Below, piece after piece: positions 1 through 8,601 of a stretch of 64,000 nucleotides of DNA. The stretch's first letter is position 1. The number at the start of each line of letters is the position of its first letter. The stretch comes from Hyphomicrobiales bacterium (lineage in GTDB: Bacteria > Pseudomonadota > Alphaproteobacteria > Rhizobiales > Rhizobiaceae). The translations under genes and the position numbers were made by a program. Location: NCBI GenBank assembly GCA_900473045.1, contig UCKS01000018.1:1-64000 (forward strand), given 5' to 3'. The notes below the pieces were generated by a model. The model made no database searches. It had not been told where the DNA came from and was given only the letters and a program-made list of their open reading frames with translations.

Positions 1-22
1 TATTTATGGGGCCATTACACCC

Positions 23-340
23 TTGAACATTCGCAAACCTGAACGGACTGAGGCAAGCATTGATCGTGGCTGGCCGTTTCAAATTGTGCTTGATTCTGCG
101 CTTTGCGCAGGAAAACAAGGCATTGCCCAGGACGCCTTCTGTAACGGCCTGTCCCTTTGTGCGCGCGGCCATTCGTTCTTGCGTGGTGACAAGACCTATC
201 TTTTCCGTTGCTTTTCATTGGGGGAGGATGCTGATAAATTCATGACACAGTTTGGTGGCGAATGGTCCGATCCAAATGAGCGCGGCCCCACAGCAAACGG
301 TAAATGGCGTAGCTCCTCGCGTGGTCTGATTCTCTGCTAG
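23..340 (+). CDS. Small conserved-looking hypothetical protein (start uncertain)
   Basis: About 105 residues, with a pattern I associate with a small rhizobial family of unknown role: WPFQIVL near the N-terminus, then CxGLSLCARGHSF in the middle, then FMTQFGGE before a short basic tail. The frame stays open to the left edge, the first start codon is a TTG at 23 and there is no convincing ribosome binding site, so the gene may begin outside the window. No signal peptide or membrane segment is visible. The four cysteines could bind metal, but that is inference. No function is assigned. Confidence 0.5.
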   Translation: MNIRKPERTEASIDRGWPFQIVLDSALCAGKQGIAQDAFCNGLSLCARGHSFLRGDKTYLFRCFSLGEDADKFMTQFGGEWSDPNERGPTANGKWRSSSRGLILC

Positions 341-564
341 CCACGGTATTTGCGAGCTAAAACTCAACGATCAAATTGCAAACCAGTCGGGCTGGACAGT
401 TCCCATGCTGCATCGACGTACCGCTTGGTGGCATGTCCGATGAGGACGGGCCGTTAGACAGCTTTCCCATCACGGACAGACACGATTTTCAATTATATTA
501 CTGTTTATAGAATATTACCGAATTTCACCGATACCTATGCTTCACATTTACAAATGGAGCATCG

Positions 565-2823
565 ATGGCACACCCGCAGATCACACGACCCTTGTGGGTC
601 ACCATAACTACCTACGGGTTTGCGGCTGTGCTTTTTTCGAGCGTTGCAATCGGTGGTAGCGCCTGGTACCGGCAGTCGGTTGCGAATTACGAGGCCTTGG
701 AACGAGAAACAGCTGGCGATCTGGCTCTCATCGAAACGGATATGGCAGCACAGCAGAAGGCTGCCTCGGCTTTGGCGCTAGCACTTGCCGGCCAGCCGGA
801 CATCGCTCCGCTGGTCGTATCCAACGCCCGTGACACATTGATTTCCAACTACAGCGGCTCCATGCCCGGCATTAAGGAGGCCGGTGGCCTCCAAAACCTG
901 ACGTTCGTCGATGCCTACGGCACGGCAATTGCCCGTATTCATACACCAGACAAATTTGGCGATGACCTGAAAGGTCGACGCAAGACGGTGGTCGAGGCAC
1001 TCACAATTGGGAAACTGGTCGCCGGGATAGAGCCGGGCAAGTCCGCAGTCGCGATGTTTGCCTCAGCACCCATTGTCCAGGATGGAAAGACCGTTGGCGT
1101 CGTCGATGTCGGGACGGGTTTGACAAACGCATATTTTGAACCACTCGCGCGTAAGATCGGTGGCGATGTCACGGTTCATGTGTTGGTTGATGGAAAGTTC
1201 GCGGTCCAAGCGGCAACAGGGGGCAAATCCCATCTGTCCGAACAGGCAATCAATGCCGCATTTGACGATAATTTTACCGATGAGGAAGTCTCGGCGGGTG
1301 AAGAGAGCTTCATCGTCAACGCTGTCGCCCTCACCAATTTCTCCGGCCAAAAAATCGGTGTCTTGGAAGTTGCGTCAAATGTGACCGCTATTGTTTCTGG
1401 TGCCAAGCATGCACTTTGGACGTCAATCATCGGCACTGCGATTGTATCAGTCCTGTCGCTCCTCGGTTTTTACCTGTTTGCACGATCGCTGGCAGGTGTC
1501 GTCGGGCGCATCACGGACACGATGTCCAGATTAGCAGGCGGGGACCTGGATGCTCAGATCGAGGGTGGCGCTCGCCGAGACGAAATTGGCGCTATGGCCC
1601 GCGCAGTGCAGATTTTTAGAGACAACGCAGTTCGCACCCGAAAGCTTGAAGCTGAAGCGGCGCAGCAGCGTAGACTTAGTGACGACGAGCGACGTCGCAA
1701 CGCGGAGAACGAACACCTGCGCGCCGAGGCCATGGCCCAAGCCACGAATGGTCTTGCCGACGGTCTCAAGCATCTGGCCTCCGGGAACCTCAGTTTCCAA
1801 CTGACCGAAAGGTTTGCGGAAGACTTCGAAAGTCTGCGCTCCGATTTCAATGGTGCGGTCGAGCAACTTCGTACAACCCTTGCGTCAGTCGCTACCGCCA
1901 CCGCATCGATCGAAGGCGGTTCGCGTGAAATCAGCAGCAGCGCCGACGATCTGTCACGACGGACAGAGCAGCAGGCAGCCTCGCTCGAAGAAACCGCTGC
2001 GGCCCTGGATCAGATCACGGCAAATGTCAGCAATTCTTCAAAACGCGCAGAGGAAGCCCGCGCCATAGCCGTGCAGGCCAACGATAGCGCCCATCGATCG
2101 GGGACAGTGGTCGGAAACGCTGTTGATGCGATGAGCAAGATCCAGCATTCGTCGAATGAAATCTCCAACATCATCGGGGTTATCGACGAGATCGCGTTCC
2201 AGACGAACCTGCTTGCCCTGAATGCCGGTGTTGAAGCCGCGCGCGCAGGTGACGCCGGCAAGGGATTTGCAGTTGTGGCGCAGGAAGTGCGCGAACTTGC
2301 GCAACGGTCGGCGAAGGCTGCAAAGGAGATAAAGGATCTCATCAAGACGTCCACGGGCGAAGTCCAAAGCGGTGTGCAACTTGTCAGCCAGACCGGCGAA
2401 GCTCTGAAGACGATCGAGGCCTTTATCGTCACAATGAACCAGCACATGGACTCGATCGCAACCTCAGCGAAGGAACAGGCGATAGGCTTGGCCGAAGTCA
2501 ACACCGCCGTTAATCAGATGGACCAGGTGACACAGCAGAATGCTGCAATGGTTGAGGAGGCTAATGCTGCCGGAGCAACGCTTGCAACTGAGTCGGCCAA
2601 GCTCAAGGATCTCGTGGCTCAGTTTCAGCTCGGCACCAATTCTGTTTCCAACGAGGTTAGAAACACGCCCACGAGACGCCCGGTTGCATTAAGCTCGGCA
2701 AACGCTACGCCGTTTTCATCTCCCGCTCGCACAATGGCAAACAAGTTGACGCGGGCGTTCTCTGCACGCTCTTCGACTGCTACCGCAGCGGCCCCTGCGA
2801 CTGATAGTTGGGAGGAATTCTGA
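565..2823 (+). CDS. Methyl-accepting chemotaxis protein (double-Cache type, HAMP, C-terminal xWxxF tail)
   Basis: Transmembrane chemoreceptor of 752 residues. One membrane helix lies at about residues 11-32 and a second at about 282-306; they enclose a periplasmic sensor region of about 250 residues that resembles a Cache fold. A HAMP domain follows (about 307-360), then a second HAMP-like linker and the cytoplasmic signalling hairpin. The hairpin tip carries the conserved FQTNLLALNAGVEAARAG motif near residue 545, so coupling to CheA/CheW is expected. The last five residues are SWEEF, which fits the xWxxF tether that recruits CheR and CheB in other receptors. A GGAG ribosome site precedes the ATG. 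No che operon is adjacent, although CheR- and CheB-like proteins are encoded about 5 kb away. The ligand is unknown. Confidence 0.93.
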   Translation: MAHPQITRPLWVTITTYGFAAVLFSSVAIGGSAWYRQSVANYEALERETAGDLALIETDMAAQQKAASALALALAGQPDIAPLVVSNARDTLISNYSGSMPGIKEAGGLQNLTFVDAYGTAIARIHTPDKFGDDLKGRRKTVVEALTIGKLVAGIEPGKSAVAMFASAPIVQDGKTVGVVDVGTGLTNAYFEPLARKIGGDVTVHVLVDGKFAVQAATGGKSHLSEQAINAAFDDNFTDEEVSAGEESFIVNAVALTNFSGQKIGVLEVASNVTAIVSGAKHALWTSIIGTAIVSVLSLLGFYLFARSLAGVVGRITDTMSRLAGGDLDAQIEGGARRDEIGAMARAVQIFRDNAVRTRKLEAEAAQQRRLSDDERRRNAENEHLRAEAMAQATNGLADGLKHLASGNLSFQLTERFAEDFESLRSDFNGAVEQLRTTLASVATATASIEGGSREISSSADDLSRRTEQQAASLEETAAALDQITANVSNSSKRAEEARAIAVQANDSAHRSGTVVGNAVDAMSKIQHSSNEISNIIGVIDEIAFQTNLLALNAGVEAARAGDAGKGFAVVAQEVRELAQRSAKAAKEIKDLIKTSTGEVQSGVQLVSQTGEALKTIEAFIVTMNQHMDSIATSAKEQAIGLAEVNTAVNQMDQVTQQNAAMVEEANAAGATLATESAKLKDLVAQFQLGTNSVSNEVRNTPTRRPVALSSANATPFSSPARTMANKLTRAFSARSSTATAAAPATDSWEEF

Positions 2824-3107
2824 GGAAGACCGTAGGCAAGTCTTTCCATGACAAAGACGCTTGGGCAGGCCCCGATTCGGGTAGCCGCCATACGCAATCA
2901 GAGTTGTAACGAGGTCACTTTGTCGGCTCGAAAAATGTTATGCCGGCGCGGCTGTGACCGCGCCGCCGCTACACCTCGAAGGGCCGAGGGGATGACAATA
3001 GTCTTTGACGCATTTTCGGTTGGACAAGAATATGCAGTTATATCGGGACCAATCGAACTATCGCTACGCCCGGTGAACTACCCTGGCGCCGAAAGGAGCT
3101 CTCGGTA

Positions 3108-3431
3108 TTGAAGACACTTAATGTCCTGGTGTTAGCCTTCCTCCTGCTGGTTGTTTGCGTCGCAGCAAGCGTATCTTACTTTGGCATTCGCATTGTAATC
3201 TTCCCTGCAAGTCGTGGCGACCTCGGGGCAACGGTGGTAATGCGCGGGCTTCATATGTTGCCTCTTGCTACCGATATAGGAAGAATCTGCATCGACCCTG
3301 ACGCATACGTCGTAACCGCGTCCGAGGTCAAAATTTGCAGCGACAGTGTATTCGTGGCGCTCAACCGGCATGGATCTGTTATTGCACGCCTCCCATATGT
3401 CGGGTTCCTTGAAAGTCTGGCAGAAGATTGA
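3108..3431 (+). CDS. Small membrane-anchored hypothetical protein
   Basis: A 107-residue protein starting at a TTG, with a good AAAGGAG site about 8 bases upstream. Residues 5-30 form one long hydrophobic helix (an uncleaved anchor or signal sequence). The rest is a short soluble domain with two cysteines in an ICIDPDAY...VKICSDSV arrangement, which would face the periplasm if the helix is the anchor. I recognise no family. It lies between the chemoreceptor and another small single-helix protein on the same strand. Confidence 0.5.
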   Translation: MKTLNVLVLAFLLLVVCVAASVSYFGIRIVIFPASRGDLGATVVMRGLHMLPLATDIGRICIDPDAYVVTASEVKICSDSVFVALNRHGSVIARLPYVGFLESLAED

Positions 3432-3560
3432 AGCATCTTCTCGACAGGCGCGGTTGACAGTTATCTTAAATCGCGTGACCAGTCAGGGCCTGTACGGCCT
3501 CCATGCATCCTTTTGCCTCGCTCCGCGTTATCTCGCAGCAAATATACGGGAGCAGTCACT

Positions 3561-3902
3561 ATGCGTGTTAGAAATAGAAAACTGGGAAAGCGGATTTTTT
3601 CTGGTCATAGAAACGAGCTCGAAGAATATTTCTCGGATTTAGCGGCCGAGGGACGAGAGGACAATTCTACACCTCAACCGGACAAGGTCGTCGCTGGCCT
3701 CTCTCCTACTGAAGAGATCCGCCGTCTCACAGCCTACGTGGCGCATCTCGCCGAGAGAGTGACAGAGCTTCAAAATCCACTGAGGTCATCATCACTGAGA
3801 CCGCCCAATCATGTAGGTACAATTGTTGGCCTGACAGCGATGGCAGGGCTTGCCGCAGCACTGTTTATGATAGTACGCAGCAATTCTAATTCTTATCGTT
3901 GA
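3561..3902 (+). CDS. Small hypothetical protein with C-terminal membrane helix
   Basis: About 113 residues counted from the ATG at 3561, which has a GGGAG site 8 bases upstream; an in-frame ATG at 3513 has none. The N-terminus is basic, the middle is polar with a predicted helix (TEEIRRLTAYVAHLAERVTE), and residues about 90-108 form a hydrophobic helix (GTIVGLTAMAGLAAALFMI) followed by a short tail, giving a tail-anchored layout. The composition looks coding, but I know no family or function. Confidence 0.45.
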   Translation: MRVRNRKLGKRIFSGHRNELEEYFSDLAAEGREDNSTPQPDKVVAGLSPTEEIRRLTAYVAHLAERVTELQNPLRSSSLRPPNHVGTIVGLTAMAGLAAALFMIVRSNSNSYR

Positions 3903-4627
3903 ACGAGAATTCGCTACCACGCTAGGTACAATGAAAGAAGTCGGATATCACCTTCTGAAATCATCGGACACACCAGGAAAATCCATCTGCTTTCCCGTAT
4001 GACGGGCCAGGAGGCCAGCGGTCGGGGGCGGCCGCTGGCCCGCGTCCGAGCCGGACGCCGGCTACGGAGCTACCGGCTTGAGGGGCTGCCGGTTCGGGTA
4101 AACGCGATCGGAACTACTGTGTTCCGATCGCTCGGCAAATCAGGTGAGAGGTATACCTTTGCGCGAACGATCGCCCAAAGGGCCCTCACCTTTGTCGACT
4201 GCGTCGGCAGCAATAACGGCGTCCCGCACTCTACCGAGGGGACCTTCAATCCGGCCGTTCATTCTATAGGTATTGCGTCTGTTCAACGTCACGGCGTCGC
4301 TTGGTTTATCGTCGCGAAAATAGATCGTTGCGTGGTTAGTTTCTTAAGAAGGAGCATCGGACGGCGACATCTTTTGTGGTGAGTTGGGAAAAAACTCTCT
4401 GGACATGGGCAATCTCCCGCAGAACGTGGGGTCGATAGGGTCCCGCGCAAAACATTTATGAGACATGATGGATTCATCCCGGCTCACTTTCTGAGCCAAG
4501 GGTCACACTCCTGCTAAAGGCGCTCGCCTGGACTGAAACGCCGCAGCGCTGGCCGCGTGAACCCTTTCCCGATGTGATCGCGCAGTACCGGATGTGGGGA
4601 TTTGCAATCATGGTAGCTCCCGCCCTG
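3903..4627. other. Intergenic region with a possible gene fragment
   Basis: No gene I can defend. An open frame at 3999-4382 has arginine-rich, non-protein-like composition and no ribosome site. At about 4502-4624 on the plus strand a short stretch reads like the end of a membrane protein (ALAWTETPQRWPREPFPD then a hydrophobic run MWGFAIMVAPALLV). It has no start codon and runs into the antisense of the next gene, so it may be a relic. Confidence 0.3.
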
Positions 4628-5050
4628 CTAGTTTGCCGCTTCGAACGCGTTGGAGACAGTGATGACTGTCAGGAGATGCCGCCGCCCGTCGCGAGCAGCC
4701 CATTCTATCGCTTGTCCTTCGGACAGTCCGATTAGGGCAGTACCGATCGGCGTGAGAATTGAGATTTTACCTTGGGCAATATCTGCATCACCCGGGTAAA
4801 CCAGAGTAACCTGCCGTTTCTGGTTATCGTCAGACGTGTACTCCAGGGTCGAGCCCATCCGAGCAACCTTTTCGGGCATCGAATGATGCGGGATGATCGT
4901 TGCCCTCTCCAATTCGGCGAGGAGGTCGTCTGCAAGATCAGGCATTCGATTGGACACCGTTGCCGCAAGTCTACTCAACCTGCTTTCATCAACATCGCTG
5001 ATGACGATCGTCGGTTTGTTCTGACGAGGAGTGATTTCGTTGGCTGTCAT
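4628..5050 (-). CDS. rnk: Rnk-type regulator of nucleoside diphosphate kinase (GreA/GreB family)
   Basis: About 140 residues. The N-terminal part is a short helical region and the C-terminal half (about residues 85-135) is the GreA/GreB C-terminal fold, with the typical VTLVYPGDADI and ISILTPIGTALIGLSEG motifs. Rnk proteins bind RNA polymerase near the secondary channel, but unlike GreA/GreB their short coiled coil does not stimulate transcript cleavage. The start is placed at the ATG at 5050 because an AGGA site lies 7 bases upstream; ATG 5065 and GTG 5068 are in frame. It is monocistronic and convergent with the upstream genes. Confidence 0.85.
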   Translation of the reverse strand: MTANEITPRQNKPTIVISDVDESRLSRLAATVSNRMPDLADDLLAELERATIIPHHSMPEKVARMGSTLEYTSDDNQKRQVTLVYPGDADIAQGKISILTPIGTALIGLSEGQAIEWAARDGRRHLLTVITVSNAFEAAN

Positions 5051-5068
5051 TTGCGTTCCTGACATCAC

Positions 5069-5631
5069 TTTGAACGCCGTGCGGTAAACGCCTGCCGTCT
5101 ACGCGCGGGATGCACGAGTGATTTGCGTCCAGCCGTTCAAATTCGGTCTGGAAAAATAGATTGAAGTTTTTGATGGTCACGCCGCCCCCGCACTCGGAGC
5201 GTTTATGCCGGGCCGGGGGCTACAGTCCTGCGGTCGGGCAACCCCGATAGGCAAGGATGAGCAACATATGAGCGTGCGTCGGTTTCATGGCAACAAGGTG
5301 GAGTATTTTTGCGCATTGTCAAGGCCGAGGCAGTCACGCGCTTCCTTGCTTGACTTTTCTGGTCCTGCTCAACTAAGCGCAATCAAATGAAATCAAGCGT
5401 GGTGCCCCACACTTGGCGAGAGTCTAAGCTCTCGAAAATTAGCTCCTAACCCGAACGTTTGATAAGCCCTGGCTTGACGTTCGGATCTGCCAGGAAACAC
5501 AACAAAATCACATAGGTGACACCTCCCGGGCAATGCGGCTGGTTTGTCGTCGGTCCTCGCTTGCTATGATGAGTTAGCCTTCAAAAGGTTGTTTCAGTAA
5601 GTGAGCATAAAGATTGACACGCGTCTACAGG
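5069..5631. other. Intergenic region with two hairpins
   Basis: No supported gene. Two inverted repeats are visible. At 5417-5434 CGAGAG pairs with CTCTCG around a 6-base loop. At 5451-5484 there is a nested structure: CCGAACGT at 5451 pairs with ACGTTCGG at 5477, and AAGCC-CT-GGCTT lies inside. They lie about 150 bases beyond the stop of the minus-strand signalling operon. Neither is followed by a clear T-run, so terminator, protein-binding site and structured RNA all remain possible. Confidence 0.4.
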
Positions 5632-7194
5632 TCACGATGCCTGAGACAAAGCAGCGTTGGAGAGGAGTTTTTCAAGATCCTCGAACGCCACAGGCTTGGT
5701 CAGGTGATGATCAAACCCTGCCTCACCAGCCAACCCCTTGTCCCGGCTTTGCCCCCAACCAGTTTGGGCGATAATTGATGTCGTCTTGAACAGCTCATCC
5801 TTGCGAAAAGCACGGCAGACCTCATAACCATCCATGCCGGGCAAGCCGATATCAAGGAGGATGACATCGGGTCTATATCGTTGCGCGGCGTGAAGGGCCT
5901 TCGGCCCATCGTGCGCAAGCTCGAAATCATGTCCCATTTCTTCGAGCATCATGCCCAGCATGAAGGCGAGGTCTTTGTTATCATCGACGACAAGCACCTT
6001 GAGGGCGCTTGCAGTCGACGCTTGGCTCAATGAGGCCTGCGGAGAGGTGTTTTCGGTTGCCGTTTTTACCGAAAGTGGCAAGTGGATGCTGAACACGCTG
6101 CCGCTCCCCTCGTCCCGGCCTCTCGCGTTAACAGTCCCGCCATGCAAGCCCACAAGTTGTTTGACCAGAGCAAGACCGATCCCGAGCCCGCCCTGGGCTC
6201 GATCCAGGTGATCATCGACCTGAGCGAAGAGTTGGAACACTTCCGATCGCATTTCGGCAGGTATGCCGATGCCGTTGTCCGAAACTTCAATAACGATCTC
6301 ACTTCCGGTGGCTTGTACCGACACGCCGATCCGGCCACCTTTAGGTGTATATTTCGTAGCATTATTGAGAAGGTTTGCGACGACCTGTGAAAGGCGCGTA
6401 TGATCGGCGTCGAGCCATAGCCGCTGTGCTGGAACGTCGACGGTGAGCGAATGCTGCGCGGCGTCGATAAGGGGGCGGCTGGCCTCGATGGCCGATCGCA
6501 CAACATCCTCGACCGCGATCAGGCCCTTTCGAAGTTCAATCTTTCCTTGACTGACACGCGAGACGTCCAACAAGTCGTCAATCAACCGCACCAGATGCAC
6601 CATCTGCCGATCCATCATATCGCGAATATCACCAGCGCTTTGCCCATTGGGATCCCTGCGCAAGATATCCAATCCGTGGCGCAACGGCGCAAGCGGATTG
6701 CGCAATTCGTGCGCCAGAGTTGCCAGGAACTCATCCTTGCGGCGGTCGGCTTGCTTCAACGCCTCTGCTTGAGCTTCCAGCTCATCGCGTTGGGCTGAGA
6801 TCTGCTGGCGCTGCCGGTAAAGGTCGAAGAACACATCGGCCTTGCTTCGCAAAATGTCCGGCTCAATTGGCTTCTGGATGAAATCGACGGCGCCGGCCTC
6901 ATAGCCGCGAAACCGGCGTTGGCCATCGGCACTGCCGGCTGTAACGAAGATGATCGGGACGCGACGCGTGCGTTCGTTTCCGCGCATCAGTTCAGCGAGC
7001 TCGAAGCCATTCAGGCCCGGCATTTGAACGTCAACAAGGGCCAGAGCCACATCGTTTTGAAGAAGCAACTCAAGCGCCTGGTCTCCGGAGCGTGCCTTCA
7101 GAAGGACCAGATCCTCGCGCCGTAACAGAGCCTCAAGAGAGAGGAGATTTTCCTCAAGATCGTCGACTAGAAGAAAGGATACGGGCTTCATCAT
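5632..7194 (-). CDS. Soluble hybrid histidine kinase (receiver - HisKA/HATPase - receiver)
   Basis: About 520 residues with no membrane segment. An N-terminal receiver (about residues 5-118, phospho-acceptor in ALVDVQMPG) is followed by a short coiled coil and a HisKA domain with the H-box LATLAHELRNPLAPL. An HATPase_c domain (DNGIGIPAE, GLGIGLALVKQL) and a second receiver (VLVVDDNKDLAF, then VILLDIGLPGMDG) complete it. It probably takes phosphoryl groups at its first receiver from the CHASE3 kinase of the same operon and relays them. It is the last gene of the four-gene operon. The start is at ATG 7194 or 7191, just after the CheB stop at 7199; in-frame ATGs further upstream would overlap cheB. 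Confidence 0.9.
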   Translation of the reverse strand: MMKPVSFLLVDDLEENLLSLEALLRREDLVLLKARSGDQALELLLQNDVALALVDVQMPGLNGFELAELMRGNERTRRVPIIFVTAGSADGQRRFRGYEAGAVDFIQKPIEPDILRSKADVFFDLYRQRQQISAQRDELEAQAEALKQADRRKDEFLATLAHELRNPLAPLRHGLDILRRDPNGQSAGDIRDMMDRQMVHLVRLIDDLLDVSRVSQGKIELRKGLIAVEDVVRSAIEASRPLIDAAQHSLTVDVPAQRLWLDADHTRLSQVVANLLNNATKYTPKGGRIGVSVQATGSEIVIEVSDNGIGIPAEMRSEVFQLFAQVDDHLDRAQGGLGIGLALVKQLVGLHGGTVNARGRDEGSGSVFSIHLPLSVKTATENTSPQASLSQASTASALKVLVVDDNKDLAFMLGMMLEEMGHDFELAHDGPKALHAAQRYRPDVILLDIGLPGMDGYEVCRAFRKDELFKTTSIIAQTGWGQSRDKGLAGEAGFDHHLTKPVAFEDLEKLLSNAALSQAS

Positions 7195-7198
7195 CGGG

Positions 7199-7765
7199 TT
7201 AAACCTCATGCAAAAATGATAGGATGGCATCGAGCGACATAATGTGGGCGGTGGGGCACATTGTTATCGCCGCCTCCGGCATCGCGGACGCGAACGCGGC
7301 CTTGGGCGTTTGAACAATTGCTGTTCCGCCTGCGTTAACGACGGCACGCAAACCGGAAGCGCCATCCTGATTGGCACCCGTCAAAACAATGGCAATCAGA
7401 CCAGCCCCATAGGCATCTGCCGCACTTTCAAACAAGACGTCGATGGATGGGCGCGAAAAGAGCACAGCCTCTTCACTGGACAAAGAAAGGCTTTTATTGG
7501 CTTCTACGAGCAAGTGATAATTTGGCGGTGCAAAATACGCAGTGCCACCACAGATTGGCTCCTTGTCGTCGGCCTCAAGAACTCGGATTTTGCTTTTCGC
7601 CTGGAGGAGCTCTGCCAGGAAACTGCGTTTATCGGGCGGAATATGCACAACCACGATAATTGGAAGATCAAAGGTTGCGGGCAGGGCTGGGAGTACAACG
7701 GACAAAGCCTCAAGAGCGCCCGCTGAGGCTCCAATCACAATGGCTTGCGCTCGCCCCTCGGTCAT
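7199..7765 (-). CDS. CheB-type protein-glutamate methylesterase without receiver domain
   Basis: A 188-residue catalytic-domain-only CheB. The three active-site elements of the family are present: Ser14 in GASAGALEAL, His41 in VVVHIPP, and the Asp in LTGANQDGASGL near residue 134. The classical N-terminal receiver that controls CheB is absent, so activity must be controlled in another way, perhaps by contact with the neighbouring kinases. It overlaps the upstream cheR-like gene by 4 bases (ATGA), implying translational coupling. Such CheB-CheR pairs beside multi-receiver hybrid kinases occur in many proteobacteria, often outside chemotaxis. Confidence 0.92.
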   Translation of the reverse strand: MTEGRAQAIVIGASAGALEALSVVLPALPATFDLPIIVVVHIPPDKRSFLAELLQAKSKIRVLEADDKEPICGGTAYFAPPNYHLLVEANKSLSLSSEEAVLFSRPSIDVLFESAADAYGAGLIAIVLTGANQDGASGLRAVVNAGGTAIVQTPKAAFASAMPEAAITMCPTAHIMSLDAILSFLHEV

Positions 7766-8601
7766 TCGCCGGCCCTCTGATAGATTTTTTCCTCGCGAAC
7801 GAAATCCTTGAAAGAGCCTGAATGAGCGGAAAACCGCAAGCTTTCCTTGGCACCCAAGCCGAGAAAACCCTTCCTAGCGAGGGAATGCTTGAACAGGCCG
7901 ATTGCACGATCCTGGAGGGGCCGGTCGAAGTAGATCAGTACGTTGCGGCAGGATACAAGGTGCATTTCGCCAAAAACCGCGTCGGTCACAAGACTGTGGT
8001 CGGAGAACACCACATTCTGACGCAAAGTTTTGTCGAACGACGCCCTCCCGTAAGCGGCATTGTAGTAGTCGGACAATGACGACTTTCCACCAGATTTCCG
8101 GTGGTTTTCCGTAAACAGTTGGATACGGTCCAGAGTGTAGACCCCCGCTTCGGCAGTGCGGAGCGCTTCTTGACTGATATCCGTGGCATAAAAGATGGTC
8201 CGGCTCTCAAGACCTTCTTCGCGGAACAGGATAACCAGTGAGTACAACTCCTCACCACCACTGCATCCAGCAATCCAAATTTTCAACGAGGGATAAGTGC
8301 GCAGATGTGGGACTACCTGCTCCCGAATCGCTTGGAAGTAGCTTGGATCCCGGAACATCTCGCTGACCTGTATTGTCAGATACCCCAGCAGCCGGGGGAG
8401 CATTTGTGTGTCATGCAATACACTTTCCTGCAGCGCAGAAATGGTCGCGAAACCCAATTGCTCGCGGGCCTGCCGGAGGCGCCGCTTGATCGATGCCATT
8501 GCATAATTGCGGAAATCATAGTGATAGCGGACATACAGCGCTTCCAGCAAAAGCCGGATTTCAATGTCCTCTATCTTCTCGGGAGCTGGGATCTCCTTCA
8601 C
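7762..8601 (-). CDS. CheR-type glutamate O-methyltransferase
   Basis: A 279-residue SAM-dependent methyltransferase. The N-terminal helical domain (about residues 1-75) contains YDFRNYAMASIKRRL. The catalytic domain carries the SAM motif IWIAGCSGGEELYSLVI (family consensus CSTGEEPYS), ATDIS, and CRNVLIYF near the C-terminus. In chemotaxis, CheR methylates receptor glutamates; here the likely substrate is the adjacent CHASE3 kinase or the chemoreceptor at 565-2823, whose C-terminal tail fits a CheR tether. It overlaps the kinase gene upstream and the CheB gene downstream by 4 bases each. Confidence 0.92.
   Translation of the reverse strand: MKEIPAPEKIEDIEIRLLLEALYVRYHYDFRNYAMASIKRRLRQAREQLGFATISALQESVLHDTQMLPRLLGYLTIQVSEMFRDPSYFQAIREQVVPHLRTYPSLKIWIAGCSGGEELYSLVILFREEGLESRTIFYATDISQEALRTAEAGVYTLDRIQLFTENHRKSGGKSSLSDYYNAAYGRASFDKTLRQNVVFSDHSLVTDAVFGEMHLVSCRNVLIYFDRPLQDRAIGLFKHSLARKGFLGLGAKESLRFSAHSGSFKDFVREEKIYQRAGE

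Noticed and set aside
2848-3111. Open frame of 87 codons after the chemoreceptor
   Set aside because: Irregular composition, no ribosome site, and it overlaps the better-supported start at 3108.
3999-4382. Open frame of 127 codons
   Set aside because: Arg-rich with no recognisable pattern and no ribosome site; probably chance in GC-rich DNA.
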